NCBI RefSeq assembly: GCF_001613935.1
Contig: NZ_LQCI01000004.1
Location: 62,001 to 126,000 of the forward strand
Length of the DNA stretch: 64,000 bases
DNA from: Amycolatopsis regifaucium
Lineage (GTDB): Bacteria; Actinomycetota; Actinomycetes; Mycobacteriales; Pseudonocardiaceae
Direction: 5' to 3'
A model generated the notes under the pieces. That model worked only from the letters and a program-made list of their open reading frames with translations, made no database searches and was not told where the DNA came from. Below, in pieces: positions 41,422 through 49,910 of this stretch; the first letter of the stretch is position 1; each line of letters begins with the position of its first letter. Position numbers and translations under genes: made by a program.

Positions 41422-43473
41422 TTAGGCGTCACCGAGGAGTATTTGTTCGAGCAGCAGGTCGACGTCGCGGGCGGACTCGGCTTCGCCTATCCGGTGGAAG
41501 GTTTCGGCGGCGCGGAGCGCGCGGCGGGCGGCTTCCCGGACGCGGCCCGCGGCGCTGAGCACGTGCGCGGCGACGTGGTCGAGCTGGGCGACGAGATGCT
41601 CCCTGGCGGGCGCGGTTTCGGCTTTCACGGCGTGGACGGCGGTTTCCGCGTCGGCGAGCGCGGTCAGAGCCGCGTCGAGGTCGCCCGACCGCAGCCGGGA
41701 AAGCGTCGCGGCGTTACGGCAGGTGGCGGCCACGTAGCCGCCGCCGATCGCCAGCGCCGCCTCGGCGGCCCGCGCGTAGAAGTCGGCGGCGTTGGCGCCG
41801 TAGCCGAGCAGGTCCAGTTGTTCGGCGGCGGCCATACTCGCCGAGATGTAGGAATGCCCGGTGTCGCCCGCCTTCTGGAGAATTTCGGCGAGGACGGCGT
41901 ATTCGTCGAACGCCCGCGAGGATTCGCCGAGCGCGCGGTAGGCGTCGGCGTACATCCACCGGCAGCGCTGATCCCAGTCCGGCAGCCCGGTGAGCAGGTC
42001 GATGGTGCGGGGCGCGACGTCGAGCACCTCGTCGTAGCGGCCGGCGCCGTGCAGCGCGGTGACCAGGACGTACCAGTGTTCCACCGTGTCCTTGCCCCTC
42101 GACGCGGCGACACCGAGGGACGCGTAGGCGTCGTCGACGGCTTCGGCGAACCGGCCGGTGCCGATCAGGGACATCGCCCGAAGCTGGCGGAGGTGCCCGC
42201 GCAACCGCTCCGGGCCGCCCACGGGCAGCGTCGACAGCAAGTGCTCCACGAAGACGTCGAGTTCGTCAAGCGATCCTGTGCGCTCGTAGGCGATCCGGAC
42301 CTGTTCGACGGCTTCGACGGCCTTCTCGCCGACGTTCCCGATGATGAACGCGTCGGTCGCCGCCCGCGCGAGTTCCACTGTGGTCACCGGATCCTCACCA
42401 TCGCCGTTCCGCAGCGACGCCTCCAGGCACAGAAGAGTGCCGAGGAGCAAGGGATCCCCGGCCTCGCGGGCCCGGTCCGCCCCGCGCCGCAAGGCCTCGT
42501 ACGCCTCGGTGGTGCGGCCCTGTCCGGAAAGCACGTGCGCCAGCCAGTATTCGCCCCAGCAGGCGGCGCCGTCGTCGGTCCCGGCGCGCAACCGTGCCGC
42601 GGCCACCGTCGTCAGCGCGACACCGGTCTCGACCTGATCGTCGAAGACCAGCCAGAGGCCGAGCCAGCACTGGTTGAGCAGGAAGCGGACCTCATCGCCT
42701 CCGCGTCGGAACCCGGCGGCCGCGCGCCGCAGCCGCTCCTCGGTGTCACCGCCCTGGAAGAAGATCGCGCGCAGTTCGGTCAGCCGAGGGGCGATCCCGT
42801 CCGGGACGGTGTCGATCGCGGCGAGACAGGCCCGCGCCTCCTCCGGTTCGCACCGGTGATTGTGGATTTCGGCCCGGACGACCAGTTCTTCCGGTGGCAG
42901 ATCCGGCGGCGGCAGGATCGGGACCCGGGGGAGCGCGGAAGGCAAGAGCGGCACGAACTCCGCGACCGGTTTCGCGGCCATCTTCCGCCGGGCGTGCTCG
43001 GTGAAGTGATCGGTGTGCTCGCGTTCGTCGAGTTCCTCGGCTTCGACGAACGCCGCCGCCCGCATCCGCTGGTGCAAGTGGCGCAGGAGCAGCCCGTCGT
43101 ACGGGCCGTCGAGGGTGACCCGGATCCCCCCGTACCCGGTTTCGGTCAACCGCCGGGTGAGCAGGGCGGCCGCGGTGAAGAACTCCAGCCTGTCGACGGC
43201 GTCCGCGTGATCGCCGACACCGTCCAAAAGCGACAGAAGTTCGATTCCGGTGTGCTCGTTGCCGGTGAGCGCGCAGAACTCCAGCCGCAGGGCGTGGTCG
43301 CCGTACCGGTGCGGGGCACCGGTCGAGGCCCTGGTCACCCACCGGTAGGTCGACGCCGCCTCGGCGTGTTTACCGGCGGCCGCCAGTGGGATCAGCGTCC
43401 GGCAGAGCCGCGTGATCTCGGCCTCACCGGAGCCGGAGCCGCCCGCCTCCGCGTGGCGTGGTTCCACTTCCAT
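41422..43473 (-). CDS. large TPR-like helical-repeat protein
   Basis: 683 residues, no signal or membrane segment. From about residue 290 on it consists of TPR-like pairs of helices, for example GRTTEAYEALRRGADRARE, GRFAEAVDDAYASLGVAA and GRVREAARRALRAAETFH. Similar to the helical halves of actinobacterial regulators, but no DNA-binding, NB-ARC or enzymatic domain is visible. Probably a scaffold or sensor for protein contacts. It sits head-to-head with the SpoIIE phosphatase gene and ahead of DoxX. Confidence 0.7.
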   Translation of the reverse strand: MEVEPRHAEAGGSGSGEAEITRLCRTLIPLAAAGKHAEAASTYRWVTRASTGAPHRYGDHALRLEFCALTGNEHTGIELLSLLDGVGDHADAVDRLEFFTAAALLTRRLTETGYGGIRVTLDGPYDGLLLRHLHQRMRAAAFVEAEELDEREHTDHFTEHARRKMAAKPVAEFVPLLPSALPRVPILPPPDLPPEELVVRAEIHNHRCEPEEARACLAAIDTVPDGIAPRLTELRAIFFQGGDTEERLRRAAAGFRRGGDEVRFLLNQCWLGLWLVFDDQVETGVALTTVAAARLRAGTDDGAACWGEYWLAHVLSGQGRTTEAYEALRRGADRAREAGDPLLLGTLLCLEASLRNGDGEDPVTTVELARAATDAFIIGNVGEKAVEAVEQVRIAYERTGSLDELDVFVEHLLSTLPVGGPERLRGHLRQLRAMSLIGTGRFAEAVDDAYASLGVAASRGKDTVEHWYVLVTALHGAGRYDEVLDVAPRTIDLLTGLPDWDQRCRWMYADAYRALGESSRAFDEYAVLAEILQKAGDTGHSYISASMAAAEQLDLLGYGANAADFYARAAEAALAIGGGYVAATCRNAATLSRLRSGDLDAALTALADAETAVHAVKAETAPAREHLVAQLDHVAAHVLSAAGRVREAARRALRAAETFHRIGEAESARDVDLLLEQILLGDA

Positions 43474-43623
43474 GGTTCTGCCCCCAGAACATGACGTCGA
43501 CGCCGGATCTTAACTCCCGTGGTCCGGCCGTGACCCTGCTTTCGGATGGTTCAGGGGTGCGGGTACGCCGCATCGGCGGTGTCCTGGGCGACAGCGCGTG
43601 ACCGGACTGGTTAGGCTCAGCGC

Positions 43624-44829
43624 ATGTCTGAGACTTCGACGGCCGACGAGCGCATCCAGGTGCTCGAAGCCATCACCGACACCGCATTGGGCCATCTCGG
43701 CCCCGGCAAGGTGATGGAGACGATTCTCGGCCGGGTACGCGAGGTGATGGGGGTCGACACGGCCACGGTGCTCCGGTTCGACCCGGAAGCGCAGCTTCTG
43801 CGTGCCGTCGCCGCCTCGGGGATCGAAGAAGAGGTCTACCAGGACGTCCAGATCACCCTGGGCGCCGGCTTCGCTGGCCGGGTGGCCGCGGAACGGCGTC
43901 CGGTGATCCTCGACCACGTCGACGAGACCACCGTCGTCAACGCGCTCCTGTGGGAACGCGGTCTTCGTGCCCTGCTCGGCGTGCCGATGATGGCAGGTGA
44001 CGATCTGGTCGGTGTGCTGCACGTCGGCTCGGTGACGCCGCGCGAGTTCACCGAGGCCGATGTCGACCTGCTGCGGCTGGTGGCCGCGCGGATCGCGCTC
44101 GCGGTCCAGATCGACGTCTCCACCGCCGATCGCGCGGCCGCGTCGGCGCTTCAGCGGAGCCTGCTGCCGGGACGGCTGCCCGACGTCACCGGAATGCAGT
44201 TCGCCGCGCGGTACGTGCCGGGTACCGAACCGGGGGTCGGCGGTGACTGGTACGACCTGTTCCCCCTGCCGGGTGACCGCTTCGGCATCGTGATGGGCGA
44301 TGTCGCCGGGCACGGCCTCAACGCCGCCGTGATCATGGGCCGGATCCGCAGCGCACTGCGCGCCTACGCGCTCGAATCGGACGACCCGGCGGAGGTGCTG
44401 TCCAAACTCGACCGGAAGGTGCACCATTTCGAGCCGGGGGCGCTGGCCACCGTCGTGTACGGGTTGTTGCCCGCTTCACGCGACAGCGTGGCGATTTCAC
44501 TGGCGGGGCATTTGCCCCCGGTGCTCGCGATGCGTGACCGCCCGTCGGTCTTCGTCGATGCCCCGGTCGACCCGCCCATCGGGGTCACCGGGGTGAACCG
44601 CCGGCGAACGGACATCGACCTGCCGCCCGGCAGTGTGCTCGCCTTGTACACCGACGGTCTCGTGGAGCGCCGGGATCACCTGATCGACGTCGGGTTGCGG
44701 CGGCTCGCCGACGTGATCACCGCCGAACCGCCCGGCGTGGTGTGCGCGCGGGTGATGGCCGCGCTCGTCGGATCGACGCCCGCGCAGGACGACATCGCCC
44801 TCCTCGTGGCACGGCGCGACCTGAACTGA
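43624..44829 (+). CDS. GAF-SpoIIE (PP2C-type) phosphatase
   Basis: 401 residues. A GAF domain covers about residues 10-165 and the SpoIIE-type PP2C domain 185-400. The phosphatase metal motifs are GGDWYDLFPL, VMGDVAGHGLNAA, LYTDGLVERR and DDIALLVAR. Such proteins control sigma factors by dephosphorylating anti-sigma antagonists; no such partner gene is close. Ligand for GAF unknown. ATG six bases after TAGGCT (43612-43617), a probable leaderless mRNA. The stop directly abuts the convergent YdeI-like gene. Confidence 0.88.
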   Translation: MSETSTADERIQVLEAITDTALGHLGPGKVMETILGRVREVMGVDTATVLRFDPEAQLLRAVAASGIEEEVYQDVQITLGAGFAGRVAAERRPVILDHVDETTVVNALLWERGLRALLGVPMMAGDDLVGVLHVGSVTPREFTEADVDLLRLVAARIALAVQIDVSTADRAAASALQRSLLPGRLPDVTGMQFAARYVPGTEPGVGGDWYDLFPLPGDRFGIVMGDVAGHGLNAAVIMGRIRSALRAYALESDDPAEVLSKLDRKVHHFEPGALATVVYGLLPASRDSVAISLAGHLPPVLAMRDRPSVFVDAPVDPPIGVTGVNRRRTDIDLPPGSVLALYTDGLVERRDHLIDVGLRRLADVITAEPPGVVCARVMAALVGSTPAQDDIALLVARRDLN

Positions 44830-45399
44830 TCACCGGACCGGGTGATTGGCGCGGCGGTTCACGGCCGCGAGTTCGACGGTCCTCGCGATCCGCCGCTCCC
44901 GCGTTTCCGGCTTCTTCGCGGTCAGGATCCATTCCAGGATCAGCCTTTTCGAGGACGGCGGGAACTTCTCGAAGTGGGTGCGGGCGGCATCGTCCTCGTC
45001 GAGCCGGGCACGCAGATCCTCGGGGACGCCCGCACCGTCGGGTACGACCTGCCAGCGGCCCTTCTCCTTGGCCAGGTCGATCATCGCCTGACCCCGCGCG
45101 GTCATCAGGCCCGCCGCGGTCAGGCGGGCGGCCCGTTCGCGGTTGACCCGGCTCCACGAACTCCGGGGATCGCGCGGCGTGAACCGCAGCCGGGAACTGC
45201 CGGCGTCGTTCTTGCGGTGGAGCCCGTCGATCCAGCCGAAGCAGAGGGCCTGCTCCATCGCCTCGTGGACGGCCACGCCGGGGACGCCACTGTCCTTGTG
45301 CTGGATGATCAACCAGACCGCCTTCCCGGTGTCGGCGTTTTCGCTCAGCCAGGCACGCCACTCGGCGGGGGTGGCGGCGGTGAAGGTGGGCTCGTCCAT
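44830..45399 (-). CDS. YdeI/OmpD-associated-family protein
   Basis: 189 residues. The N-terminal part EWRAWLSENADTGKAVWLIIQHKDS and LCFGWIDGLHRKND belong to the YdeI-like family; the C terminus ends FEKFPPSSKRLILEWILTAKKPETRERRI, here only noted by its ends FEKFPPSS and ETRERRI. Function is unclear; E. coli YdeI is linked to peptide resistance. The ATG at 45399 has GAGAGGA upstream. A 25-base palindrome lies between it and the divergent ArsC-like gene. Confidence 0.78.
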   Translation of the reverse strand: MDEPTFTAATPAEWRAWLSENADTGKAVWLIIQHKDSGVPGVAVHEAMEQALCFGWIDGLHRKNDAGSSRLRFTPRDPRSSWSRVNRERAARLTAAGLMTARGQAMIDLAKEKGRWQVVPDGAGVPEDLRARLDEDDAARTHFEKFPPSSKRLILEWILTAKKPETRERRIARTVELAAVNRRANHPVR

Positions 45400-45442
45400 G
45401 GCCGGGTCCTCTCTCGTAACGTCTGAGACCATCATCGGAAAA

Positions 45443-45467
45443 AAAGTGCTCATCGACTGAGCACTTT
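45443..45467. promoter_or_regulatory. palindromic operator between divergent genes
   Basis: AAAGTGCTC-N7-GAGCACTTT, perfect nine-base half-sites, midway between the YdeI-like gene and the ArsC-like gene. The regulator is not encoded next to it. Confidence 0.55.
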
Positions 45468-45487
45468 CAGGACAGAGGTGGTCCGAC

Positions 45488-45847
45488 ATGGAGATCTGGG
45501 TGAACCCCGCGTGCGGCAAATGCCGGTCGGCGGTGTCGATGCTGGACGAGGCGGGTGCCGAGTACACCGTGCGGAAGTACCTGGAGGAACCACCGACGGC
45601 GAAGGAACTGAAGGCCGTCCTCAAGCGACTCGGCCTGGAGCCATGGGACATCACCCGCACCGCCGAGCCGATCGCGAAAGAACTCGGACTGAAGACCTGG
45701 GGGCGCACGCCCGCCGACCGCGACAGATGGATCGAAGCGCTGGTCACGCACCCGAAGCTGATCCAGCGGCCGATCATCACCGCCGACGATGGCACGACGG
45801 TCGTCGCGCGCACCCCCGAGGCCGTCCAGGCCGTTCTTCCCGGCTGA
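45488..45847 (+). CDS. ArsC/Spx-family thioredoxin-fold protein
   Basis: 119 residues. The active-site loop is NPACGKCRSAVSML, with Cys at the position used by arsenate reductases of the glutaredoxin type and a second Cys three residues on; RPIITADDGTTVVARTPE near the end is the family's RPI motif. No ars operon surrounds it, so it may be a general thiol reductase (YffB-like) and not an arsenate enzyme. It is followed by a family B hairpin. Confidence 0.82.
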   Translation: MEIWVNPACGKCRSAVSMLDEAGAEYTVRKYLEEPPTAKELKAVLKRLGLEPWDITRTAEPIAKELGLKTWGRTPADRDRWIEALVTHPKLIQRPIITADDGTTVVARTPEAVQAVLPG

Positions 45848-45901
45848 GGCGCGCGGAGCAGCACGGACGGCTCGTGAGTGGTGATAAGAGTTGCTCGCGT
45901 G

Positions 45902-45959
45902 AAGTACATGATGGCCCCCTTCCTTGCGCTAGGCGCAATGAAGGGGGCCTTCATGTACT
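45902..45959. terminator. bidirectional hairpin, palindrome family B, copy 2
   Basis: Arms AAGTACATGATGGCCCCCTT and AAGGGGGCCTTCATGTACT, with a GCGC...GCGC inner stem, between the convergent ArsC-like and epoxide hydrolase genes. Confidence 0.73.
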
Positions 45960-45987
45960 GGGAAAGGCGTCACGCCCTACTCGCGTC

Positions 45988-47148
45988 TTATCCGCTCACC
46001 TTGCCGAAGAAGTCCCGGATGCTCACCAGCAGCAGGTCCGGCGCGTCTTGCGTCGCCCAGTGGCTGCCGCGGTCGAATTCCTCCCAGACCACGATGTTCG
46101 CGTGGTCGCGTTCGGCGAAACGCCGCAGGGGACGGAAGTCGTAGGCGAAACTCGCCAGCCCGGTCGGCGCGGTCGTCGGCTCGGTGGGGTGCTCGGTGTG
46201 CTTGTCCTCGTAGTAGAACCGCGCCGCCGAAGCCGCCGTGTTCGTCAGCCAGTACAGCGTGGCGTTGGTGAGCACGTGGTCGTCGTTCGTGCCCGCCAGC
46301 AGTTGCGCGCTCCAGGCCAGCTGCCCGGCCGGTGAATCGGCCAGCGCGTGCGCGAGGTTCTGCGGCGCGCTTTCCTGCAGTTTCGCGTAGCCGGACATGT
46401 CGTCGTTGAAGTTCTGGAGGAACTCCATGTACTCCAGTTCCTTCTCCGTCATGCCCTCGAACTCGGCCGGGTCGCCGCTCGGGAACGAGAACAGCTGCGT
46501 GACGTGCACGCCGATGACGTGGTCCGGATCGACGCGGCCGACCTCGGGAGCGACGAACGAACCGGCGTCGTTCCCGTGCGTCCCATAGCGTTCGTAACCC
46601 AGTCGCCGCATCAGCTCGGCCCAGGCGCGGGCCGTGCGGTAGCGGTTCCAGCCCTTTTCGTGCGTGGGACCGGAGAAGCCGAACCCCGGCAGCGACGGGA
46701 TCACGACGTGGAAGGCCTTCGCCTCCTCGTCGCCATGCGAGCGCGGGTCGGTCAGCTGGTCGATGAGGCCGAGGTACTCGAAGACGGAGTTCGGCCAGCC
46801 GTGGGTGAGGATCAGCGGCGTCGCGTCCGGTTCCGGCGAGCGGACGTGGAGGAAATGAATGTTCTGCCCGTCGATCTCGGTGGTGAACTGCGGGTACGCG
46901 TTGAGCTTCGCCTCCCACTCGCGCCAGTCGTAGCCGTCGCGCCAGCGGGCGACCAGGCGCTGCACGTACTCGAGCGGCACGCCGTACTCCCAGCCCGGCG
47001 TGACGGGTCCTCGCTGTACGCCGTCGGTGACCTGATCGGCGGGCAGTTCGTTCGCCCAGCGGACCCGGGCGAGCCGATCGGTCAGATCGTCGAGGTCGGC
47101 TTGCGGGATTTCGATGCGGAAGGGCTTGATTTCGGTGTTTTCGTTCAT
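45988..47148 (-). CDS. epoxide hydrolase (EHN domain plus alpha/beta hydrolase)
   Basis: 386 residues. An N-terminal EHN region (FRIEIPQADLDDLTDRLARVRW) precedes the hydrolase fold. The oxyanion motif is HGWPNS, the nucleophile Asp is in THGNDAGSFVAPE and the His in DRGSHWATQDAPD. It opens epoxides to diols, for detoxification or secondary metabolism. ATG six bases after TATCTT on this strand, suggesting a leaderless mRNA. It shares a 60-base control region with the WYL regulator, which probably represses it. Confidence 0.87.
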   Translation of the reverse strand: MNENTEIKPFRIEIPQADLDDLTDRLARVRWANELPADQVTDGVQRGPVTPGWEYGVPLEYVQRLVARWRDGYDWREWEAKLNAYPQFTTEIDGQNIHFLHVRSPEPDATPLILTHGWPNSVFEYLGLIDQLTDPRSHGDEEAKAFHVVIPSLPGFGFSGPTHEKGWNRYRTARAWAELMRRLGYERYGTHGNDAGSFVAPEVGRVDPDHVIGVHVTQLFSFPSGDPAEFEGMTEKELEYMEFLQNFNDDMSGYAKLQESAPQNLAHALADSPAGQLAWSAQLLAGTNDDHVLTNATLYWLTNTAASAARFYYEDKHTEHPTEPTTAPTGLASFAYDFRPLRRFAERDHANIVVWEEFDRGSHWATQDAPDLLLVSIRDFFGKVSG

Positions 47149-47167
47149 GAGACCAAGATAAAGTTCC

Positions 47168-47190
47168 ATTAGGAACACTACGTTCCTAAT
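47168..47190. promoter_or_regulatory. operator between epoxide hydrolase and WYL regulator
   Basis: ATTAGGAAC-N5-GTTCCTAAT, perfect nine-base half-sites. A further half-site GTTCC at 47163-47167 makes an overlapping GTTCC-ATTA-GGAAC. The likely binder is the adjacent WYL protein. Confidence 0.65.
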
Positions 47191-47209
47191 GAGGAGGGAG
47201 TCTCGAAGA

Positions 47210-48169
47210 ATGTTGGAAACTTCGGCAAGATTGCTCCGTTTGCTCTCCCTTCTGCAGACTCCCCGTGACTGGACCGGTACTGAACTGGCCGAACGCCTGG
47301 AGGTGAGCGCGCGGACGATCCGCAACGACGTCGAGCGGCTGCGCGCGCTCGGCTACCCGGTGAACGCGACCCGCGGCTCCGTCGGCGGCTATCGCCTCGG
47401 CGCGGGCGCCGATCTGCCGCCGTTGCTGCTCGACGACGAGGAGGCCGTCGCCGTCGCGATCGGCCTGCGCACCGCGGCGGGCGGCACGATCGCGGGAGTG
47501 GAGGAGACGTCGTTGCGCGCGCTCGCGAAGCTGGAGCAGGTCCTGCCGTCGCGACTGCGACGCCGCGTGAACGCTCTGCAGGCGTACACGATCCCCGTGC
47601 CCCGGGACCAGCCCGGGCCGCGTGTCGACGCCGGGACGCTGACGGTGCTGACCGCCGCCTGCCGGGATCACGAGGTGCTGCGTTTCGGCTACCGCGCCCA
47701 CGACGGCTCGGAGAGCGTCCGGAAGGCCGAGCCGTATCGCCTGGTGAACTGGGGGCGCCGCTGGTACCTGGTCGGGTGGGACCTCGATCGCGGCGACTGG
47801 CGCACCTTCCGCGTCGACAGGCTGACCCCGCGCGTCCCGACCGGCCCGCGTTTCACCCCGCGTGACCTGCCCGAAGACGTCACGGACCGGGTGCGGCGCG
47901 GCGTCTCGGCCGCGGCTTGGCGGTATCGGGCCGACGTCACCGTGCACGCGTCCGCCGAGGAGGTGACCGCGCGGATCAACCCGGCCGTCGGGACAGTGGA
48001 GGCTGTCGACGCGGACACCTGTGTGCTGCGCACCGGGGCCGACAGCGTCGAGACGCTCGCCGTCCACTTAGGACTGCTCAATGCTCCTTTCCGGGTCACC
48101 GAACCCCCGCAATTGGTCGACTACCTGCGCACGTTGGCCGACCGGTATCGCGACGCGACCCGCGTTTAG
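47210..48169 (+). CDS. HTH-WYL transcriptional regulator
   Basis: 319 residues. The helix-turn-helix is WTGTELAERLEVSARTIRNDVERL near the N terminus; the WYL core appears as GYRAHDGSESVRKAEPYRLVNWGRRWYLVGWDLDR, quoted here by its key parts EPYRLV and RRWYLVGWD, with a C-terminal WCX region. WYL domains sense nucleic acids, nucleotides or small ligands. ATG at 47210 has GGAGGGAG ten bases upstream; an earlier ATG at 47189 lies in the operator. Probably controls the epoxide hydrolase. Confidence 0.88.
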   Translation: MLETSARLLRLLSLLQTPRDWTGTELAERLEVSARTIRNDVERLRALGYPVNATRGSVGGYRLGAGADLPPLLLDDEEAVAVAIGLRTAAGGTIAGVEETSLRALAKLEQVLPSRLRRRVNALQAYTIPVPRDQPGPRVDAGTLTVLTAACRDHEVLRFGYRAHDGSESVRKAEPYRLVNWGRRWYLVGWDLDRGDWRTFRVDRLTPRVPTGPRFTPRDLPEDVTDRVRRGVSAAAWRYRADVTVHASAEEVTARINPAVGTVEAVDADTCVLRTGADSVETLAVHLGLLNAPFRVTEPPQLVDYLRTLADRYRDATRV

Positions 48170-48186
48170 TCCTCTGAATGCGAGGT

Positions 48187-49848
48187 TCAGTGGGCGAAGG
48201 TGCTCAGGAACCGGTCCCGGAACGCGTCCATCGGCCAGCTCGGCGCGTTCCGGTCCGGGTTCAGCCCGTCCTGCCAGTTCCACCCGGCGATCTTGTCCAG
48301 CACGGCCTTGTCCCGCGTGACGACGGTGATCGGGACGTCGCGGTCGGCGCCCGCCCCGGCGACGATCGGGTTCGGCTGATGGTCGCCGAGGAACACGAGC
48401 ACCAGGTCGTCATCCCCGTAGTTCTCCACGTACGAGATCAGCGAGTTCAACGAATAAGCGATCGAGTCGCCGTACGCGCCGCGCACCTTGGCGGGGTCGG
48501 TGAAGACCTCTTCGGGCGTCTTCCCCTGCCCCGGCATCGGGTGGTAGACCAACCCGTCGCCGACGGCGTTCCAATCGACCATCCGGGGGAGCGGCGTCCA
48601 CGGCCAGTGACTGGTGACCAGGTCGATTTCCGCCATCAGCGGCGGCCGGTCCCGCTTCGCGCGTTCGGCGCGCTGGAAAGCCGAAAGCGTGAACTGGTCC
48701 GGCATCGTGGCGTAGGAGAACGGCGGGCCGTGGTAACCGATTCCACGGGAGTCGTAGTAGCGGTCGTAGCCATAGATCTTCCCCTCGGGCCAGTCCTCGG
48801 TGTGCGCCGGGACGACGCCGACGGTCTCCCAGCCCGCGCGTTCGAACGCGCGGGCGAGGGTGAACCGGTCGGTCTTCACGAAGTCGTCGTACCGGTGCTG
48901 GCTGTCGACCCAGACGCCGGACTGGAACGTCGAATGCGCGAGCCAGCTGCCCGCGCTCGTCGTCGGCGACGTCAGGAACGCGCTGCGTGAGCCGTACCCG
49001 GCGTTCTTCAGCCGCGCGGTCCCGGCGTCGAGCACCGCGTCGACCTTGGGCGCGATGTCGGAGTCCTGGACGGCCACCCGCCCGTAGCTCTCGACGAAGG
49101 TGAATAGGACGTCCTTGCCGCGCAACGCGTTCAGCAGTCCGGACGGCGGCGTGTCACGGAAGGCGTCGATGGCGACTTCCGAAGCGAAGGCCTCCCGGTC
49201 CCGGATACCGGCCCGTACCTGCCGGAGGTCGTCGTAGGCGTAGGCGGCGGCACTGCGTGAGGCGAGCGGCTGCCCCGGCGCGAGCTGCACACCGAACACC
49301 GCGCAGACCATCCAAATCACGCTCAGCACCGCGACCACCCTGGTCGACGCGGTGCGGCGGCCGGCCACGATCCCGCTCAGCCGCAGCGTCGACAGCGCCA
49401 TCAGCCCGATGACGACCACGGCGAGCAGCACCAGTCCGACGACCGACGCGATCGCGCCCGCCCGGCCGATCGACGAGCCGAGCAGGTCGACGCCGTTGCC
49501 GACGACGCCCCAGTCGAACACCGGGTTGAAGCGCCGGTTCAAGGCGAGCCCGAAACCGATGTCGATGGCCTTGACGACGGTCAGCAACCCGAGGACGGCG
49601 CCGGCGGACACCGCGACGATCCGCCGCGCGCCGTCGCGCAGCATGAGCACGACCGCCACCCCGAGCAGTGCTTCCACCGGCAGCCGCACGAACGCCTCCG
49701 GCGTCAGCCGGTCGAGGTCGTTCGGCACGAGCAGGGCGAACAGCACGAGGACGCCCGCCAGCGTCGTCACCGCGCTGGACGCGATTTCGCGGGCCGCGGT
49801 CCGGTCCCCTGGCAGGCCGGTCAGAGCGGGGCGCGGGAAAACCGACAA
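48187..49848 (-). CDS. membrane-anchored sulfatase/phosphoglycerol transferase-like protein
   Basis: 553 residues. About five membrane segments occupy residues 20-190 and an extracellular alkaline-phosphatase-superfamily domain the rest: FTFVESYGRVAV with the metal-site Glu, SPTTSAGSWLAHSTFQSG with the usual Thr/Ser nucleophile region, and LGDHQPNPI with the C-terminal Asp-His pair. The layout resembles LTA-synthase-type enzymes that transfer or cleave phospho-groups on envelope polymers. TTG start with AAGGAA upstream. The substrate is not known. Confidence 0.78.
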   Translation of the reverse strand: MSVFPRPALTGLPGDRTAAREIASSAVTTLAGVLVLFALLVPNDLDRLTPEAFVRLPVEALLGVAVVLMLRDGARRIVAVSAGAVLGLLTVVKAIDIGFGLALNRRFNPVFDWGVVGNGVDLLGSSIGRAGAIASVVGLVLLAVVVIGLMALSTLRLSGIVAGRRTASTRVVAVLSVIWMVCAVFGVQLAPGQPLASRSAAAYAYDDLRQVRAGIRDREAFASEVAIDAFRDTPPSGLLNALRGKDVLFTFVESYGRVAVQDSDIAPKVDAVLDAGTARLKNAGYGSRSAFLTSPTTSAGSWLAHSTFQSGVWVDSQHRYDDFVKTDRFTLARAFERAGWETVGVVPAHTEDWPEGKIYGYDRYYDSRGIGYHGPPFSYATMPDQFTLSAFQRAERAKRDRPPLMAEIDLVTSHWPWTPLPRMVDWNAVGDGLVYHPMPGQGKTPEEVFTDPAKVRGAYGDSIAYSLNSLISYVENYGDDDLVLVFLGDHQPNPIVAGAGADRDVPITVVTRDKAVLDKIAGWNWQDGLNPDRNAPSWPMDAFRDRFLSTFAH

Positions 49849-49910
49849 GGCGGGTTCCTTCCGGGGTGGGCTGCCTTCACCGGGTTACACGGACCGACGG
49901 CCTCGGTGGT

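Noticed and set aside
45488..45847. Arsenic resistance operon
   Set aside because: Only an ArsC-fold protein is present; no ArsR, ArsB/Acr3 or other ars gene.
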